A stretch of DNA of 47,774 bases from Deltaproteobacteria bacterium UBA5329. GTDB lineage: Bacteria > Desulfobacterota > Syntrophorhabdia > Syntrophorhabdales > Syntrophorhabdaceae. The position numbers and the translations under genes were made by a program. The notes beneath the pieces are model-generated. The model was not told the origin of the DNA, searched no databases, and saw nothing but the letters and a program-made list of their open reading frames with translations. The stretch spans positions 71,969 through 119,742 of the forward strand of contig DHQV01000100.1 of NCBI GenBank assembly GCA_002408185.1. Direction: 5' to 3'. The first letter of the stretch is position 1, and each line of letters opens with the position of its first letter. Positions 25,884 through 34,850 of the stretch are shown in pieces.

Positions 25884-28800
25884 ATGATAGAAGTACAAGA
25901 AATTAATTGGAACAATTTTAAGGCCAAGTTTAACGGAAAGGAGCAAAGCTCTTTCGAGATTCTTTGTTATCATCTATTTTGCTCGGAGTTCAATGAAGTC
26001 AAGGGAATGTTCCGCTTCAAGAACCAAACGGGAATTGAAACAGAACCTATCGAGAGAGATGGTGAGATAATTGGCTGGCAAGCCAAGTTCTATGAGGCAA
26101 AGTTAAGCACTAAGACGGATGAGCTGAAAGAGGGTATAAAGAAGGCAAAAAATAAGAACCCATCGATTACTAAAATACTTTTCTATGTGAACCAAGACTT
26201 TTCTGAGAGTTCGACGCCGGACAAGAAAGATCCTGAATATAAAACAAAAGTAGAAGATTATGCTAAGTCCTTGGGCGTTAGGATAGAGTGGAGAGTACCC
26301 AGCCATTTTGACCGGCAACTGGCACTTGAAGGGAATAGAGCACTGGCCCAGCATTACTTCAGCTTGGGCAAGAGCATGGTGGATTTTGTTTCGGAATTGG
26401 AGAAACATTCCGAGTCGATGTTAGCATCGATTCACTCAAAAATAACTTTCAGTGGCATTGAGATAAAGATTGATAGATCGGCGGCCCTGAATGATCTCAA
26501 GGTCGGCTTAGAGAAGTCGGCTCTCGTGATTATCAGTGGGGAAGGTGGAACTGGGAAAACAGCTTTGATAAAGGATCTCTACAAAGAGTTAAAAGAGACA
26601 ACCCCATTCTATGTTTTTAAAGCATCAGAGTTTAACGCCCCCAGTATCAATGAACGCTTTGGTCATTATGGTCCTTTCACCTTCGCTGATTTTATCGAGG
26701 CTCATAAAGATATAAGCAACAAGTACGTAGTGGTGGATTCGGCTGAAAAACTCTCCGACATAGAAGATCAAGCGGTCTTCCAGGAATTTTTGTTTCGGCT
26801 TCTTGAAAGCGGCTGGAGGATTATATTTACCACCAGATACGGTTACTTGGAGGATCTCCAGTGGCAATTGGTCGCAATATACAACCGGGGCGTTCTAGCC
26901 GTGGTTAATATCGAGAATATTTCTAAGGAAGAACTTGCAGCCATCGCAACCAAATATAATATCGCCCTTCCGCAAAACGAAAGATTCTTGGACCTTATAC
27001 GAATCCCGTTTTATCTGAATGAGTATCTCCAAAACTACAAAGAAGGGGAGGAACTGAAGACCTATTCAGAGTTCAAGAACCTCATTTGGAACAAGAAAAT
27101 AGTCAATTCCTCCTACACGAAGAACAATATTAATGTGAAAAGAGAGAATTGTTTTTTCGAGATTGCAAAAAGACGGGCAAATACCGCTTCCTTTTATGTG
27201 AAAGCCGATGATCTGGATAACGAAGCCCTAAAAGCGCTCCAAACAGATGAAGTGATCAGATACGATTCCGATAATAGTGGCTATTTCATAACGCACGATA
27301 CTTATGAAGAATGGGCATTAGACAAGTTTATTGGCCAAGAATTTAACAAGAAAAAGAACTGTATTTCTTTTTTTACTGCATTGGGAAGTTCATTGCCAGT
27401 CCGCCGGGCGTTTAGGAATTGGCTGTCTGATTGGCTCCTCTCGGATATTGATAGAGTGAAGTCTCTTATCGAAGAATCGACTAACAATCACCATCTTGAG
27501 AATTTCTGGAAAGACGAAGTGTTGGTCTCGGTGCTTTTGTCCAATTATGCAGAGTTTTTCTTTCAAATGTTTGAGAAGAAGCTCCTAGAGGACGACGAAA
27601 AGCTCCTGATGAGGGTCGTTTTCTTACTTCGGATCGCATGCAAGACCATAGATGAAGATATGTCGCGCCTGTTTGGCCTGCCAAATACCGGAGTACTTGC
27701 ACTCGAAATTGTCTTTACGATGCCTAAGGGAAAAGGCTGGGAGACTACGATAGACTTTCTCTATCAGCACAGAGAGGTATTTGGCTTACGCAACATGAAC
27801 ATTATTTTGCCACTGCTTTCTGACTGGAACACGAAGCATAAGCAGGGTGAAACAACGCGGAAGACAAGTTTGATCTGCCTTTACTACTACGAAAGAATAT
27901 TTGCTGAGGGAGGATCGAGATATAGTTCTCGTAATGAGGAAGATGTTCTCGTAAAAACAATTTTACAAGGGGCGCAGGAAATCAAGCCTGAGCTGGCGAG
28001 TATTTTTGATGAAGTGATCGCGAAAAAAGAAACGGGCCATAGAGAGAAATACTACGACATTGTGATGATGGTGCTGGCATCTTCCGTTATGGAAGGAGTC
28101 GAGGTCATAAGCGCACTTCCCGCACATGTGATTAAACTGGCGGACCTTTATTGGTTTCAAAGGCGTAAAGACAAGTACCCATTTGGGGGCATGAGCATGG
28201 GCATGGAACAATATTTCGGTCTAAGCGAGAGACACGATTTTAAATACTATCCAGCTAGCGCCCTTCAGACGCCTATCTATCAGCTTTTGGGTTCTTCATT
28301 CTGGGATACAATAGTTTTCATACTTACGTTCACCAACAAAGCGGTTGATTGTTTTGTTACGTCAAAACTCGGAGGCGAAGCCGAACAAGTAAAGGTATTC
28401 TTGGATGAAACGACAACGATAGACCAGTACATATGCAATAGATTATGGAACACCTATCGAGGCACCCAGGTGGTGCCCGACCTACTCGAATCTATCCACA
28501 TGGCACTTGAGAAATGGCTCCTTCAACGAATAGAAATGATACCAGTGGATACTCTTGAAAGCATATGCACTTATCTTCTCAGGAATTCGAAATCCGCCTC
28601 TATTACAGCCGTGGTTGTAAGTCTCGTCCTTGCTCAGCCCGAAAAGCTCTTCAATATCGCAAAACTACTTTTCCAGACAAAGGGCTTCTTCCTCTATGAT
28701 TCGACCCGAATGCTCCTAGATCGAACGCACAAAGGCCAGTTAGAAGGGCTGAAAACATATTTTCCCAGTCTGGGAGATTTTCGAAGAGATATGCACGAAA

Positions 28801-30659
28801 ATGAAAGAATCCAGGCTTGTGACGATAAACATAGAAAATTCTCACTGGAGGATATCGCATTCCAGTATCAACTCGTTGGATCAAAGGATGACGCCGAATT
28901 TCAAAAGAGAAAGGAAGCCATCTGGGAAATCCTTGATCGATATTATACAGAGTTGCCTCCCGAACCTGAGCAAACTGATGCGGATAAGACCTGGCGATTG
29001 TTCTTGGCTAGAATGGATGCCAGAAAGATGAAAGTGAGGACGGAACCTTCCGAGGAGAGTGACAAAGTTCTAATCACCTTTGAGCCCGAAATAGATGCAA
29101 ACCTCAAGCAACATAGTGAAGAGAGTCTGGAAGAAGCTGGGCGTCTCCTCAAATATGGCCCATTGCAAATATGGTCTCAATGTAGATTCAAAAGAGACAA
29201 AGCCCAGTACGAGCGATACGACAAATATGAAAAAGACCCCCATCTAGCCCTATCTGAAGCGCAAGAAGTAATAAGCACCCTTGAGACTAATAATGATGAA
29301 AAGTTTTCTCTGTTCAACCGTTCTATTCCTCCATATGTTTGCGCTGTCGTCATAAGAGACTTTCTCGACGTGCTGAGTCAAAAGGAGAAGGAATTCTGCA
29401 CCAAGACAATAATGGATTTCGCTTCGATTCCGTTACTGATCGAAGAATATTCTTTTCAAATATCAGATGGCGTAGAGCCATGTATTAGCGTCCTTCCGCT
29501 TCTTATTAAGCGTTTTCCCGAGAAGAAAGAAGCTATTGTGGCAACGCTATGCATGCTCCTGTTAGACCGCTGGCCTCAGATATCCGTTTTCGCTACGCGA
29601 GCGGTGTTCAATGACCTATGGGAAATAGATTTTGAAGCAGCACAGTCAATCTTTTTAGGGTACCTGATGTTGGAGCCAAAATATGACAAACTCGTCGATG
29701 AGGTGCGCAAAGAAGACCTAAAAAAGAAGTTTTATAGGGTTTCGGAGCCGCGGTTCTTGAAAAAGTTTACCAAGAAATACGAGAAAGATGTGGAACGAGT
29801 TATTACGGGGAAGATCAACTATGACGATATAGGGCATGTAACGCAACTCGAATTGAAAACGTTAAATAGGGGATTCGAGTTAATACCTTTGGACACCAAA
29901 GATACAGTTCACGAGCGGTTTATAACAGCCATTCTCCCTGTATTCGCCAAGCAGATGTTGGCGGACAGTCGAGGTGATGACAACCTTGATTACGAACTGA
30001 AATACAGCTTCTACCATAAATTTGCCTATTTCATACTGACCTCCAGAAAAGATAAGATCGCCGAATACATGAAACCGTTTGCAGAGAATATTGTCGATTC
30101 CAGAGACACCGCTGACTTTATACGGGAATTCGTTTCCATGGAGGATAGGCTGTATCGTTACGAAGAGTTCTGGATGGTGTGGGACATTCTTTATGATCCA
30201 ATTATCGATTTATGCAAGCAGGATCGCCATTACTATGTAAAAGAAATAGTACACAACTATCTATTAGCATGGCCTTGGTGGAAGAAAGATGCGAGAGAGT
30301 GGCATACCGTTAAAGAAAAGGAGAAGATCTTTTTCGCCAAAGTGGCTAAAGAAGTAGGCTCCCATCCTGCCGTCTTGTATTCACTTGCGAAAATATTGAA
30401 TGACATCGGCAGTCAATTTTCAGAAGATGGTATTTTCTGGATAAGTGCAATCCTGGAAAGCACACCCAGTCTATCTTTTCAGGAACTTGAAATTAACACC
30501 ATATTCTACATGGAGAACCTCGTTAAAAGGTACATACTAACCAACCGCCAAAAAATAAGGAAAAGCGAGAAGACCAGGTCTGCGGTCGTTACCATATTGA
30601 ATTTCCTCATCGAACGAGGGTCCGTGACGGGTTATCTTTTGAGAGAGGCCATTTTATAG
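25884..30659 (+). CDS. avs4: Avs4-like STAND NTPase with N-terminal Mrr-type nuclease domain
   Basis: 1591 aa. The N-terminus (about 20-150) looks like a PD-(D/E)xK nuclease of Mrr type: FEILCYHLF, GIETEPIE (E52, E54), GWQAKFY (Q66-A-K68) and strand-rich KILFYVNQDF. A STAND ATPase follows, with Walker A GEGGTGKT (219-226), Walker B-like YVVVDSAEKL (about 285) and an arginine-containing IIFTTRYGYL sensor segment. Residues from about 560 to the end are long helical repeats typical of the sensor half of Avs proteins. Length and domain order match type 4 Avs (AVAST) proteins, single-gene anti-phage sensors that bind a phage protein (portal protein in the reported Avs4 cases), oligomerise and degrade DNA. 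It has its own promoter. STAND plus Mrr fairly sure; the exact Avs type and its phage target are inferred. Confidence 0.75.
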   Translation: MIEVQEINWNNFKAKFNGKEQSSFEILCYHLFCSEFNEVKGMFRFKNQTGIETEPIERDGEIIGWQAKFYEAKLSTKTDELKEGIKKAKNKNPSITKILFYVNQDFSESSTPDKKDPEYKTKVEDYAKSLGVRIEWRVPSHFDRQLALEGNRALAQHYFSLGKSMVDFVSELEKHSESMLASIHSKITFSGIEIKIDRSAALNDLKVGLEKSALVIISGEGGTGKTALIKDLYKELKETTPFYVFKASEFNAPSINERFGHYGPFTFADFIEAHKDISNKYVVVDSAEKLSDIEDQAVFQEFLFRLLESGWRIIFTTRYGYLEDLQWQLVAIYNRGVLAVVNIENISKEELAAIATKYNIALPQNERFLDLIRIPFYLNEYLQNYKEGEELKTYSEFKNLIWNKKIVNSSYTKNNINVKRENCFFEIAKRRANTASFYVKADDLDNEALKALQTDEVIRYDSDNSGYFITHDTYEEWALDKFIGQEFNKKKNCISFFTALGSSLPVRRAFRNWLSDWLLSDIDRVKSLIEESTNNHHLENFWKDEVLVSVLLSNYAEFFFQMFEKKLLEDDEKLLMRVVFLLRIACKTIDEDMSRLFGLPNTGVLALEIVFTMPKGKGWETTIDFLYQHREVFGLRNMNIILPLLSDWNTKHKQGETTRKTSLICLYYYERIFAEGGSRYSSRNEEDVLVKTILQGAQEIKPELASIFDEVIAKKETGHREKYYDIVMMVLASSVMEGVEVISALPAHVIKLADLYWFQRRKDKYPFGGMSMGMEQYFGLSERHDFKYYPASALQTPIYQLLGSSFWDTIVFILTFTNKAVDCFVTSKLGGEAEQVKVFLDETTTIDQYICNRLWNTYRGTQVVPDLLESIHMALEKWLLQRIEMIPVDTLESICTYLLRNSKSASITAVVVSLVLAQPEKLFNIAKLLFQTKGFFLYDSTRMLLDRTHKGQLEGLKTYFPSLGDFRRDMHENERIQACDDKHRKFSLEDIAFQYQLVGSKDDAEFQKRKEAIWEILDRYYTELPPEPEQTDADKTWRLFLARMDARKMKVRTEPSEESDKVLITFEPEIDANLKQHSEESLEEAGRLLKYGPLQIWSQCRFKRDKAQYERYDKYEKDPHLALSEAQEVISTLETNNDEKFSLFNRSIPPYVCAVVIRDFLDVLSQKEKEFCTKTIMDFASIPLLIEEYSFQISDGVEPCISVLPLLIKRFPEKKEAIVATLCMLLLDRWPQISVFATRAVFNDLWEIDFEAAQSIFLGYLMLEPKYDKLVDEVRKEDLKKKFYRVSEPRFLKKFTKKYEKDVERVITGKINYDDIGHVTQLELKTLNRGFELIPLDTKDTVHERFITAILPVFAKQMLADSRGDDNLDYELKYSFYHKFAYFILTSRKDKIAEYMKPFAENIVDSRDTADFIREFVSMEDRLYRYEEFWMVWDILYDPIIDLCKQDRHYYVKEIVHNYLLAWPWWKKDAREWHTVKEKEKIFFAKVAKEVGSHPAVLYSLAKILNDIGSQFSEDGIFWISAILESTPSLSFQELEINTIFYMENLVKRYILTNRQKIRKSEKTRSAVVTILNFLIERGSVTGYLLREAIL

Positions 30660-30822
30660 ATCGACCATTTCTGCTCCTGCGTTCATAATTTAACAATTGC
30701 CCTTTTTACCAAAACAATTACTAATTTACCAATATAATTCCATTAACATTCTAATCTCTTAAAAGTTCTCATTGGGAACATTTTACCTCGATAAAACCAG
30801 TCTTTCTAAGGAAGCAGGAGTT

Positions 30823-30851
30823 TTGACCGTTTTGCATATTAGTGATATAAT
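30823..30851 (+). promoter_or_regulatory. Sigma70 promoter of the AbiE-type operon
   Basis: TTGACC (30823-30828), 17-base spacer, TATAAT (30846-30851), leader of about 75 bases before the ATG at 30933. Confidence 0.7.
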
Positions 30852-30932
30852 GGAGATATAACCTCTTGAAATAACTGGTAAACGCTTTAAATAATTCTCA
30901 ATAGTATATACAAGTAATGCAATTCCATCGCA

Positions 30933-31217
30933 ATGCCTAATTCATTCAAAAAAACACTCTTCTGGGATGTGGAACAGGTTGATGAAAAAGCCAACAGCAA
31001 ATTCATAATTGAAAGGGTCCTCAACTTTGGCGATGAAAACGACTTTCAACAAGCTCTCAAGCTGTATGGAAACCAGGAGATAATAAACGTGATACTCGAA
31101 AGCAGGAACCTTAATAAGAAGTCCCGTGTTTTCTGGTGCCAGTATTTTAATCTCGATCCAAACAAATGTTCAATCAGGCAATCAACAACAAAACAAAGCT
31201 TGTTCTGGAAAAGATAG
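30933..31217 (+). CDS. DUF6922-like antitoxin partner of the AbiEii-type toxin
   Basis: 94 aa. The start LFWDVEQVDEKANSKFIIERVLNFGDENDFQQALKLYG and the C-terminal FWCQYFNLDPNKCS fit DUF6922-type proteins, which are usually found next to AbiEii-type nucleotidyltransferase toxins. It overlaps the toxin start by 52 bases, a tight arrangement that favours antitoxin-first translation. It is helical, has no DNA-binding motif I can name, and has a good promoter upstream. It differs from the classic AbiEi winged-helix antitoxin, so the exact mechanism is uncertain. Confidence 0.6.
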   Translation: MPNSFKKTLFWDVEQVDEKANSKFIIERVLNFGDENDFQQALKLYGNQEIINVILESRNLNKKSRVFWCQYFNLDPNKCSIRQSTTKQSLFWKR

Positions 31218-31786
31218 CCCAGAGCGGTCTTTCAGATAGTTTTTACCTTGGGGGTGGCACTGCGCTTGCTATTCAGCTTGGGCATCGCGAATCAATCGAC
31301 CTGGATTGGTTTTCTCAAAACGATTTTTCAAACAAGGCTATAAAGGAAAAACTATCCTCTCTTGGAGAGCTGGAGATTGTCGGAGAAGAAGACGGAACTA
31401 TTAATGCAACGCTTGATGAAGTCAAGGTGAGTTTTCTTCGATATAAGTATTCGCTTCTTTATCCCTTGATTGATTTTGAAGGAGTCAAATTGGCTGACGA
31501 ACGCGATATTGCGGCAATGAAAATTGATGCGGCTTCATCCAGGGGAAGCAAAAAGGACTTTATTGACATATACTATCTGCTTAAGAAATACACACTTGAA
31601 AACCTCATCGGATTCTTTGAACAAAAATACGAAGATATCAATTACAATAAGCTCCATATCCTCAAAAGCCTTACATATTTCGAAGATGCCGAAAATGAAC
31701 CGATTCCGATAATGATTCAAAAAGCGGATTGGGATGAGGTGAAACAAAACATCCGGGAAAAGGTTAATGAAATAATGATTCCCTAA
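31166..31786 (+). CDS. AbiEii/AbiGii-family nucleotidyltransferase toxin
   Basis: 206 aa. The nucleotidyltransferase core is clear: FYLGGGTALAIQLGHRESIDLDWFSQNDF, that is GGTALA..HR.S.DLD, with the metal-binding Asp pair in DLDW. KLADERDIAAMKIDAASSRGSKKDFIDIYYLLKKY is the conserved helical part of the AbiEii (DUF1814) family. The toxins of type IV-like AbiE systems transfer nucleotides to tRNA acceptor ends and arrest growth, giving abortive phage defence. The length is short for AbiEii (about 250-300 aa), like other DUF6922-linked members. The ATG at 31166 lies inside the antitoxin gene. Structured RNA copy 2 begins 161 bases downstream. Confidence 0.8.
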   Translation: MFNQAINNKTKLVLEKIAQSGLSDSFYLGGGTALAIQLGHRESIDLDWFSQNDFSNKAIKEKLSSLGELEIVGEEDGTINATLDEVKVSFLRYKYSLLYPLIDFEGVKLADERDIAAMKIDAASSRGSKKDFIDIYYLLKKYTLENLIGFFEQKYEDINYNKLHILKSLTYFEDAENEPIPIMIQKADWDEVKQNIREKVNEIMIP

Positions 31787-31912
31787 ATATACTTTTTCTG
31801 TATACTACAAGAAATGACAACTATCAGAACTACTATTCTTCTTTAAAAATGTTGCCATATAGAAATTGTGTCTGCCGCGCCAATAAGCACTGCCTTTGCT
31901 ATCTGGAAAACC

Positions 31913-31918
31913 TATAAT
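31913..31918 (+). promoter_or_regulatory. Possible -10 box for structured RNA copy 2
   Basis: TATAAT, 29 bases before the conserved RNA block. No good -35 at the usual distance (CTTTGC-like sequence only), so this is tentative. Confidence 0.3.
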
Positions 31919-31947
31919 ACACTAGAAAGACCCTTAATAATTTGTCA

Positions 31948-32277
31948 TTAATTTTGCCCAAATCGTTACAGGCAAAAAATCTCTATTTTAAGCGATAAAG
32001 TCCACGTTTACACCCGTTCTCAAACACCTCCTTTCTAGGGAGATACCGATTTTGACTTAGAATACTACTCACAAAAAATTATTTTCTCTCATAGGAAAAT
32101 AATGAGGAGTATAGTCAAGATCAGACGGTCGAACTGTTAGCTTGCTAACAGCACTGTCAACGGCTTAACTGAGCCAAATAATCAGTAGTCGCGCTTCTTG
32201 TACAAGAGCGTGCTAGACTCAGGACTAATCACAAAAAATTGAGATAGAAAAACTGTAACTTTTGGTTGCAGTTTTTT
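31948..32277 (+). ncRNA. Candidate structured RNA, copy 2 (about 330 nt)
   Basis: First 97 bases (31948-32044) align without gaps to copy 1, 90 identical, including the P1 hairpin (31952-31958/31971-31977) and CACCTCCTTTCTAGGGAGA. Then comes a long hairpin (32052-32118) closed by TTGACT/AGTCAA with inner ATTATTTTC/GAAAATAAT; then GGTCGA, CTGTTAG/CTAACAG (32134-32140/32145-32151), GGCT/AGCC (32162-32165/32172-32175), and CGCGCT/AGCGTG (32190-32195/32207-32212) with loop TCTTGTACAAG; then TAGAC, AGGACTAATC and a terminator. Stem bases differ from copy 1 while loops and linkers are kept: compensatory change. The RNA ends four bases before the ATG of the integrase at 32282, so it may be an independent RNA or a leader controlling integrase expression by read-through. 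Confidence 0.65.
32249..32277 (+). terminator. Intrinsic terminator of RNA copy 2, abutting the integrase start
   Basis: AACTGTAAC (32251-32259) pairs with GTTGCAGTT (32265-32273), one G-U pair, loop TTTTG, followed by T residues to 32277. The integrase ATG is at 32282. Confidence 0.8.
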
Positions 32278-32281
32278 GTTT

Positions 32282-33277
32282 ATGAAAACGCAAAAAACCG
32301 CCGTAGAAAGAAATGCATTCTACGGCATAGACGCACGCTTCGAAGCCCCGAAAACTACCCTAGAAAGCCATTCAATTCCCGACATTGAAGCACGGCAAAA
32401 TCACACGATCAGCCGGCTCGTGGAAGGCTTCTTGGAGTATGCCAGATACGAATTAAACTTTTCTCCCCAGACGATAATAAAATACAGAGACTCTCTTCGA
32501 TGCTTCACGCGTGACATAGGCGACAAGCCGGTCGAGGATCTGGAAGTCCAGGATTTCGTTCATCTCAAGAAGGTTATGATGGACAGGGGAGTAAGCGCAG
32601 CCAGGATCTCCAGCGTAATCTACGCCATGAGAAGTTTTTTATCTTACTGCCAAACTTTTCTCAAGCTTTCCACTTTAGCTCCGAAACAGATCCGGCCTCC
32701 CGAAAGATATAGGAGGGAAGTAATATTTTTAACCAAGGAAGAAATAGAAAGGTTTATTAAAACAATAAATGTAAAAACTTGGAACGGATTTCGTTTCCGG
32801 GTGCTGGTTGAAGTTCTTTTGGGAACCGGAATGAGAATCGGCGAGGTTTTATCCCTTAACCGCAAGAATATAAACTGGAATAGAAAGGAGGCAAAAATTG
32901 TCGGGAAAGGCAACAAGGAGAGGCGGGTATTTTTCACCCAAAGATCCTTGGATTGGCTGAGAAGGTATTTAGAATCGCGTAATGATTCGCATGAAGCTGT
33001 CTTTATAACCAAAAAACCCTTTGCCAGACTGCATAGGGATGATATTTGGAGATTCTTTGACCGGCATAGAAAGCTCGCTAAGATTGATAAAAAATTAACG
33101 CCCCACATTCTTAGGCACACGGTGGCTACCAATCTTGTTTTCAACGGTTGCCCGATAGTGCACGTAAAGGAGATCCTCGGTCATGAGAGGTTGGATACGA
33201 CCTGTAAATACTATCTAGGCGTAGATAAAGAACAGGCCAAGAAAGCACATAGGCAGTATTTGAATTTTGTAAGCTGA
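32282..33277 (+). CDS. Tyrosine recombinase (XerC/D-like integrase) 1
   Basis: 331 aa from the ATG at 32282; a TTG two codons earlier lies inside the terminator and is unlikely. Residues about 1-37 are an extension, then a SAM-like core-binding domain (SRLVEGFLEYARYELNFSPQTIIKYRDSLRCF). The catalytic domain has all key residues: Arg in TGMRIGE, Lys in VGKGNKERR, HxxR in HILRHT, His in LGHERL and the Tyr nucleophile in TTCKYYLG (codon at 33209). There is no SD at 32282 and no room for a promoter between terminator and ATG, so expression may depend on read-through of the RNA terminator or start within the RNA. It converges with a second integrase 4 bases away. GCCGTAGAA/TTCTACGGC (32300-32308/32318-32326), a 9-bp inverted repeat, lies in its first codons. 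Confidence 0.85.
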   Translation: MKTQKTAVERNAFYGIDARFEAPKTTLESHSIPDIEARQNHTISRLVEGFLEYARYELNFSPQTIIKYRDSLRCFTRDIGDKPVEDLEVQDFVHLKKVMMDRGVSAARISSVIYAMRSFLSYCQTFLKLSTLAPKQIRPPERYRREVIFLTKEEIERFIKTINVKTWNGFRFRVLVEVLLGTGMRIGEVLSLNRKNINWNRKEAKIVGKGNKERRVFFTQRSLDWLRRYLESRNDSHEAVFITKKPFARLHRDDIWRFFDRHRKLAKIDKKLTPHILRHTVATNLVFNGCPIVHVKEILGHERLDTTCKYYLGVDKEQAKKAHRQYLNFVS

Positions 33278-33281
33278 TATT

Positions 33282-34226
33282 TTAACCTGACTTTTCTCCT
33301 ATGCATAATGAATCTTTCGGAATAAACCGATAATAATCATCTCGCATAACTTCTTTGGCCCGGCTCTTTTCCGCCGCGCCAATGTAATATTTAATCGTTG
33401 TTTCAAGCCGGGAGTGTCCCAGGATATGCTGAATACAGTTCATAGGGACCCCTTTGTCGGAAAGCTGGGTGGCGGTCGTGTGCCTCAGGGTATGGAGGAC
33501 AAAATGCTTGGTAATTCCGGATTTGTCCCGGTATCTCCTAAATGATCTGCCGACATCGGTTTGGCTCCATTTCGATTTACCGTCGAGCGTCAAAAACAAT
33601 AAATTATTATCGCTATTCCTGATCGCTAGATATCTATCGATCCAATAAAGGGTATAGCGAGACAAATAAAGGCTCCTCGGTTTACTGCCTTTGCCAATTA
33701 TAGGAATCTCCATATTGATCCGGTCGATATCTCGAAGCCTGATAGACAGCGCTTCGCCGATCCTGGCTCCGGTTTGAAGGAGAATCATGATGAGCGCCAT
33801 CATTCTAACCTTTCTAATCATTTCACCAGCCTCTAGATCCTTCTTTATCGTTTCTAAAAGCAGCTTTATTTCCTCAACGGTCAAATGATTCACGACTTTT
33901 CTTGGTATTTTAGGCTTTCTTATCTTATCTAAGTTAACCTTCAAGCCTATCAGCCTTTCTTTTTGCAAATAGCCTATCAGCCCTTTCATGGCAGCAATAA
34001 CATTACTGATCCTGGAATTGCTCGCCCCGCTATCTTTCATTCTGAGCACAAAATATCTAAAATCGCTGTCTTCAAGATCAGCGATCTTTTTATTCCCACA
34101 AACGGATAAAAATTTCTTTATTGAATCGCGGTATTTTTCAATCGAAGCAGCGCAAAGCTCGTCCGTGATGCGGGCGCTTATAAAAAAATCTTCAATAAGT
34201 TTTGCGTTACCACAATCCATACTCAT
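33282..34226 (-). CDS. Tyrosine recombinase (XerC/D-like integrase) 2
   Basis: About 314 aa from the ATG at 34226, chosen because a GGAGGGAG sequence lies upstream; a TTG at 34247 would add seven residues. Core-binding domain about 1-95 (IEDFFISARITDELCAASIEKYRDSIKKFL). Catalytic residues: Arg in TGARIGE, Lys in IGKGSKPRS, HxxR in HTLRHT, His in LGHSRL and Tyr in TTIKYYIG. It is clearly related to recombinase 1 but well diverged, so it is not a recent duplicate. It is divergent from the XRE regulator gene, with two operator-like palindromes between them. One of the two recombinases probably integrates the element; the other may act in excision, resolution or inversion. Confidence 0.85.
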   Translation of the reverse strand: MSMDCGNAKLIEDFFISARITDELCAASIEKYRDSIKKFLSVCGNKKIADLEDSDFRYFVLRMKDSGASNSRISNVIAAMKGLIGYLQKERLIGLKVNLDKIRKPKIPRKVVNHLTVEEIKLLLETIKKDLEAGEMIRKVRMMALIMILLQTGARIGEALSIRLRDIDRINMEIPIIGKGSKPRSLYLSRYTLYWIDRYLAIRNSDNNLLFLTLDGKSKWSQTDVGRSFRRYRDKSGITKHFVLHTLRHTTATQLSDKGVPMNCIQHILGHSRLETTIKYYIGAAEKSRAKEVMRDDYYRFIPKDSLCIGEKSG

Positions 34227-34338
34227 ATTGGCCCATTCTCCCTCCAAACTTTTTATTCCATGCCGGTATCTTTATAGTACGCGAACTTAAAAAAGGGGGA
34301 AAGCGGGTATTATATAGCAGAAGCGGTCAATTTGGGGA

Positions 34339-34354
34339 TTGCCTAACTAGGCAA
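34339..34354. promoter_or_regulatory. Operator-like palindrome 1 (TTGCCTAACTAGGCAA)
   Basis: Perfect inverted repeat TTGCCTA-AC-TAGGCAA in the divergent region between integrase 2 and the XRE regulator. A second site with the same half-sites (TTGCC...GGCAA, same 16-base length) is at 34455-34470. Paired sites next to an XRE-family gene suggest autoregulation and control of the integrase. Confidence 0.6.
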
Positions 34355-34454
34355 AATAGCCCTCCTAACTCTATTGCTCAAGATGTGACCTCTTTTTTCT
34401 GAGACTTGCCCCCAAGAGTTGCTTTCAAGATCAAGTCAAAACTGTTTTTTGACT

Positions 34455-34470
34455 TTGCCGTGTAAGGCAA
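34455..34470. promoter_or_regulatory. Operator-like palindrome 2 (TTGCCGTGTAAGGCAA)
   Basis: TTGCC-N6-GGCAA, same half-sites and length as palindrome 1. It directly follows TTGACT (34449-34454), a possible -35 box for the XRE gene, so a bound repressor would block it. Confidence 0.6.
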
Positions 34471-34533
34471 AAATCCCTCCCTTATAGCCAACCCACATCG
34501 GTGATACTTTTGTATATAAAAGGAGGTGAAAAA

Positions 34534-34827
34534 ATGAAGGAGGAAAAAATAGATTACAAAAATATTCCCAACAGTTTGAGAAAATTCCGGAAGATGAACG
34601 GCTATTCTCAAAAACAAGTGGCATTCTTCTTAGGAGTTGAAAATGCCGGAATGATCTCCCGCTGGGAAAAAGGTTCGCGCTTTCCAAGTCCGGTCAATAT
34701 TTTTCGTCTGGCAGCGCTCTACCACACCATGTCGGACGCTCTGTATTTCAATCTCCTTCGGGTGGTAAGGAGAGAAATCCAAGCCCGGCGGGATGCATTA
34801 GAAGCAGGAAAAAGGTTGCCGGAGTAG
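34534..34827 (+). CDS. XRE-family helix-turn-helix regulator
   Basis: 97 aa from the ATG at 34534, fixed by the perfect SD AAAGGAGGTGA five bases upstream; an earlier GTG at 34501 would include the SD. HTH region (about 10-60): LRKFRKMNGYSQKQVAFFLGVENAGMISRWEKGSRFPSPVNIFRLAALYH, a Cro/CI-type fold. A short helical tail follows (YFNLLRVVRREIQARRDALEAG). It lies 308 bases from the divergent integrase 2 with two matching palindromes between, the layout of an element's repressor. Probably controls integrase and backbone genes. Confidence 0.8.
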   Translation: MKEEKIDYKNIPNSLRKFRKMNGYSQKQVAFFLGVENAGMISRWEKGSRFPSPVNIFRLAALYHTMSDALYFNLLRVVRREIQARRDALEAGKRLPE

Positions 34828-34850
34828 GCAATTAGCGAGTTGTAATAGAT

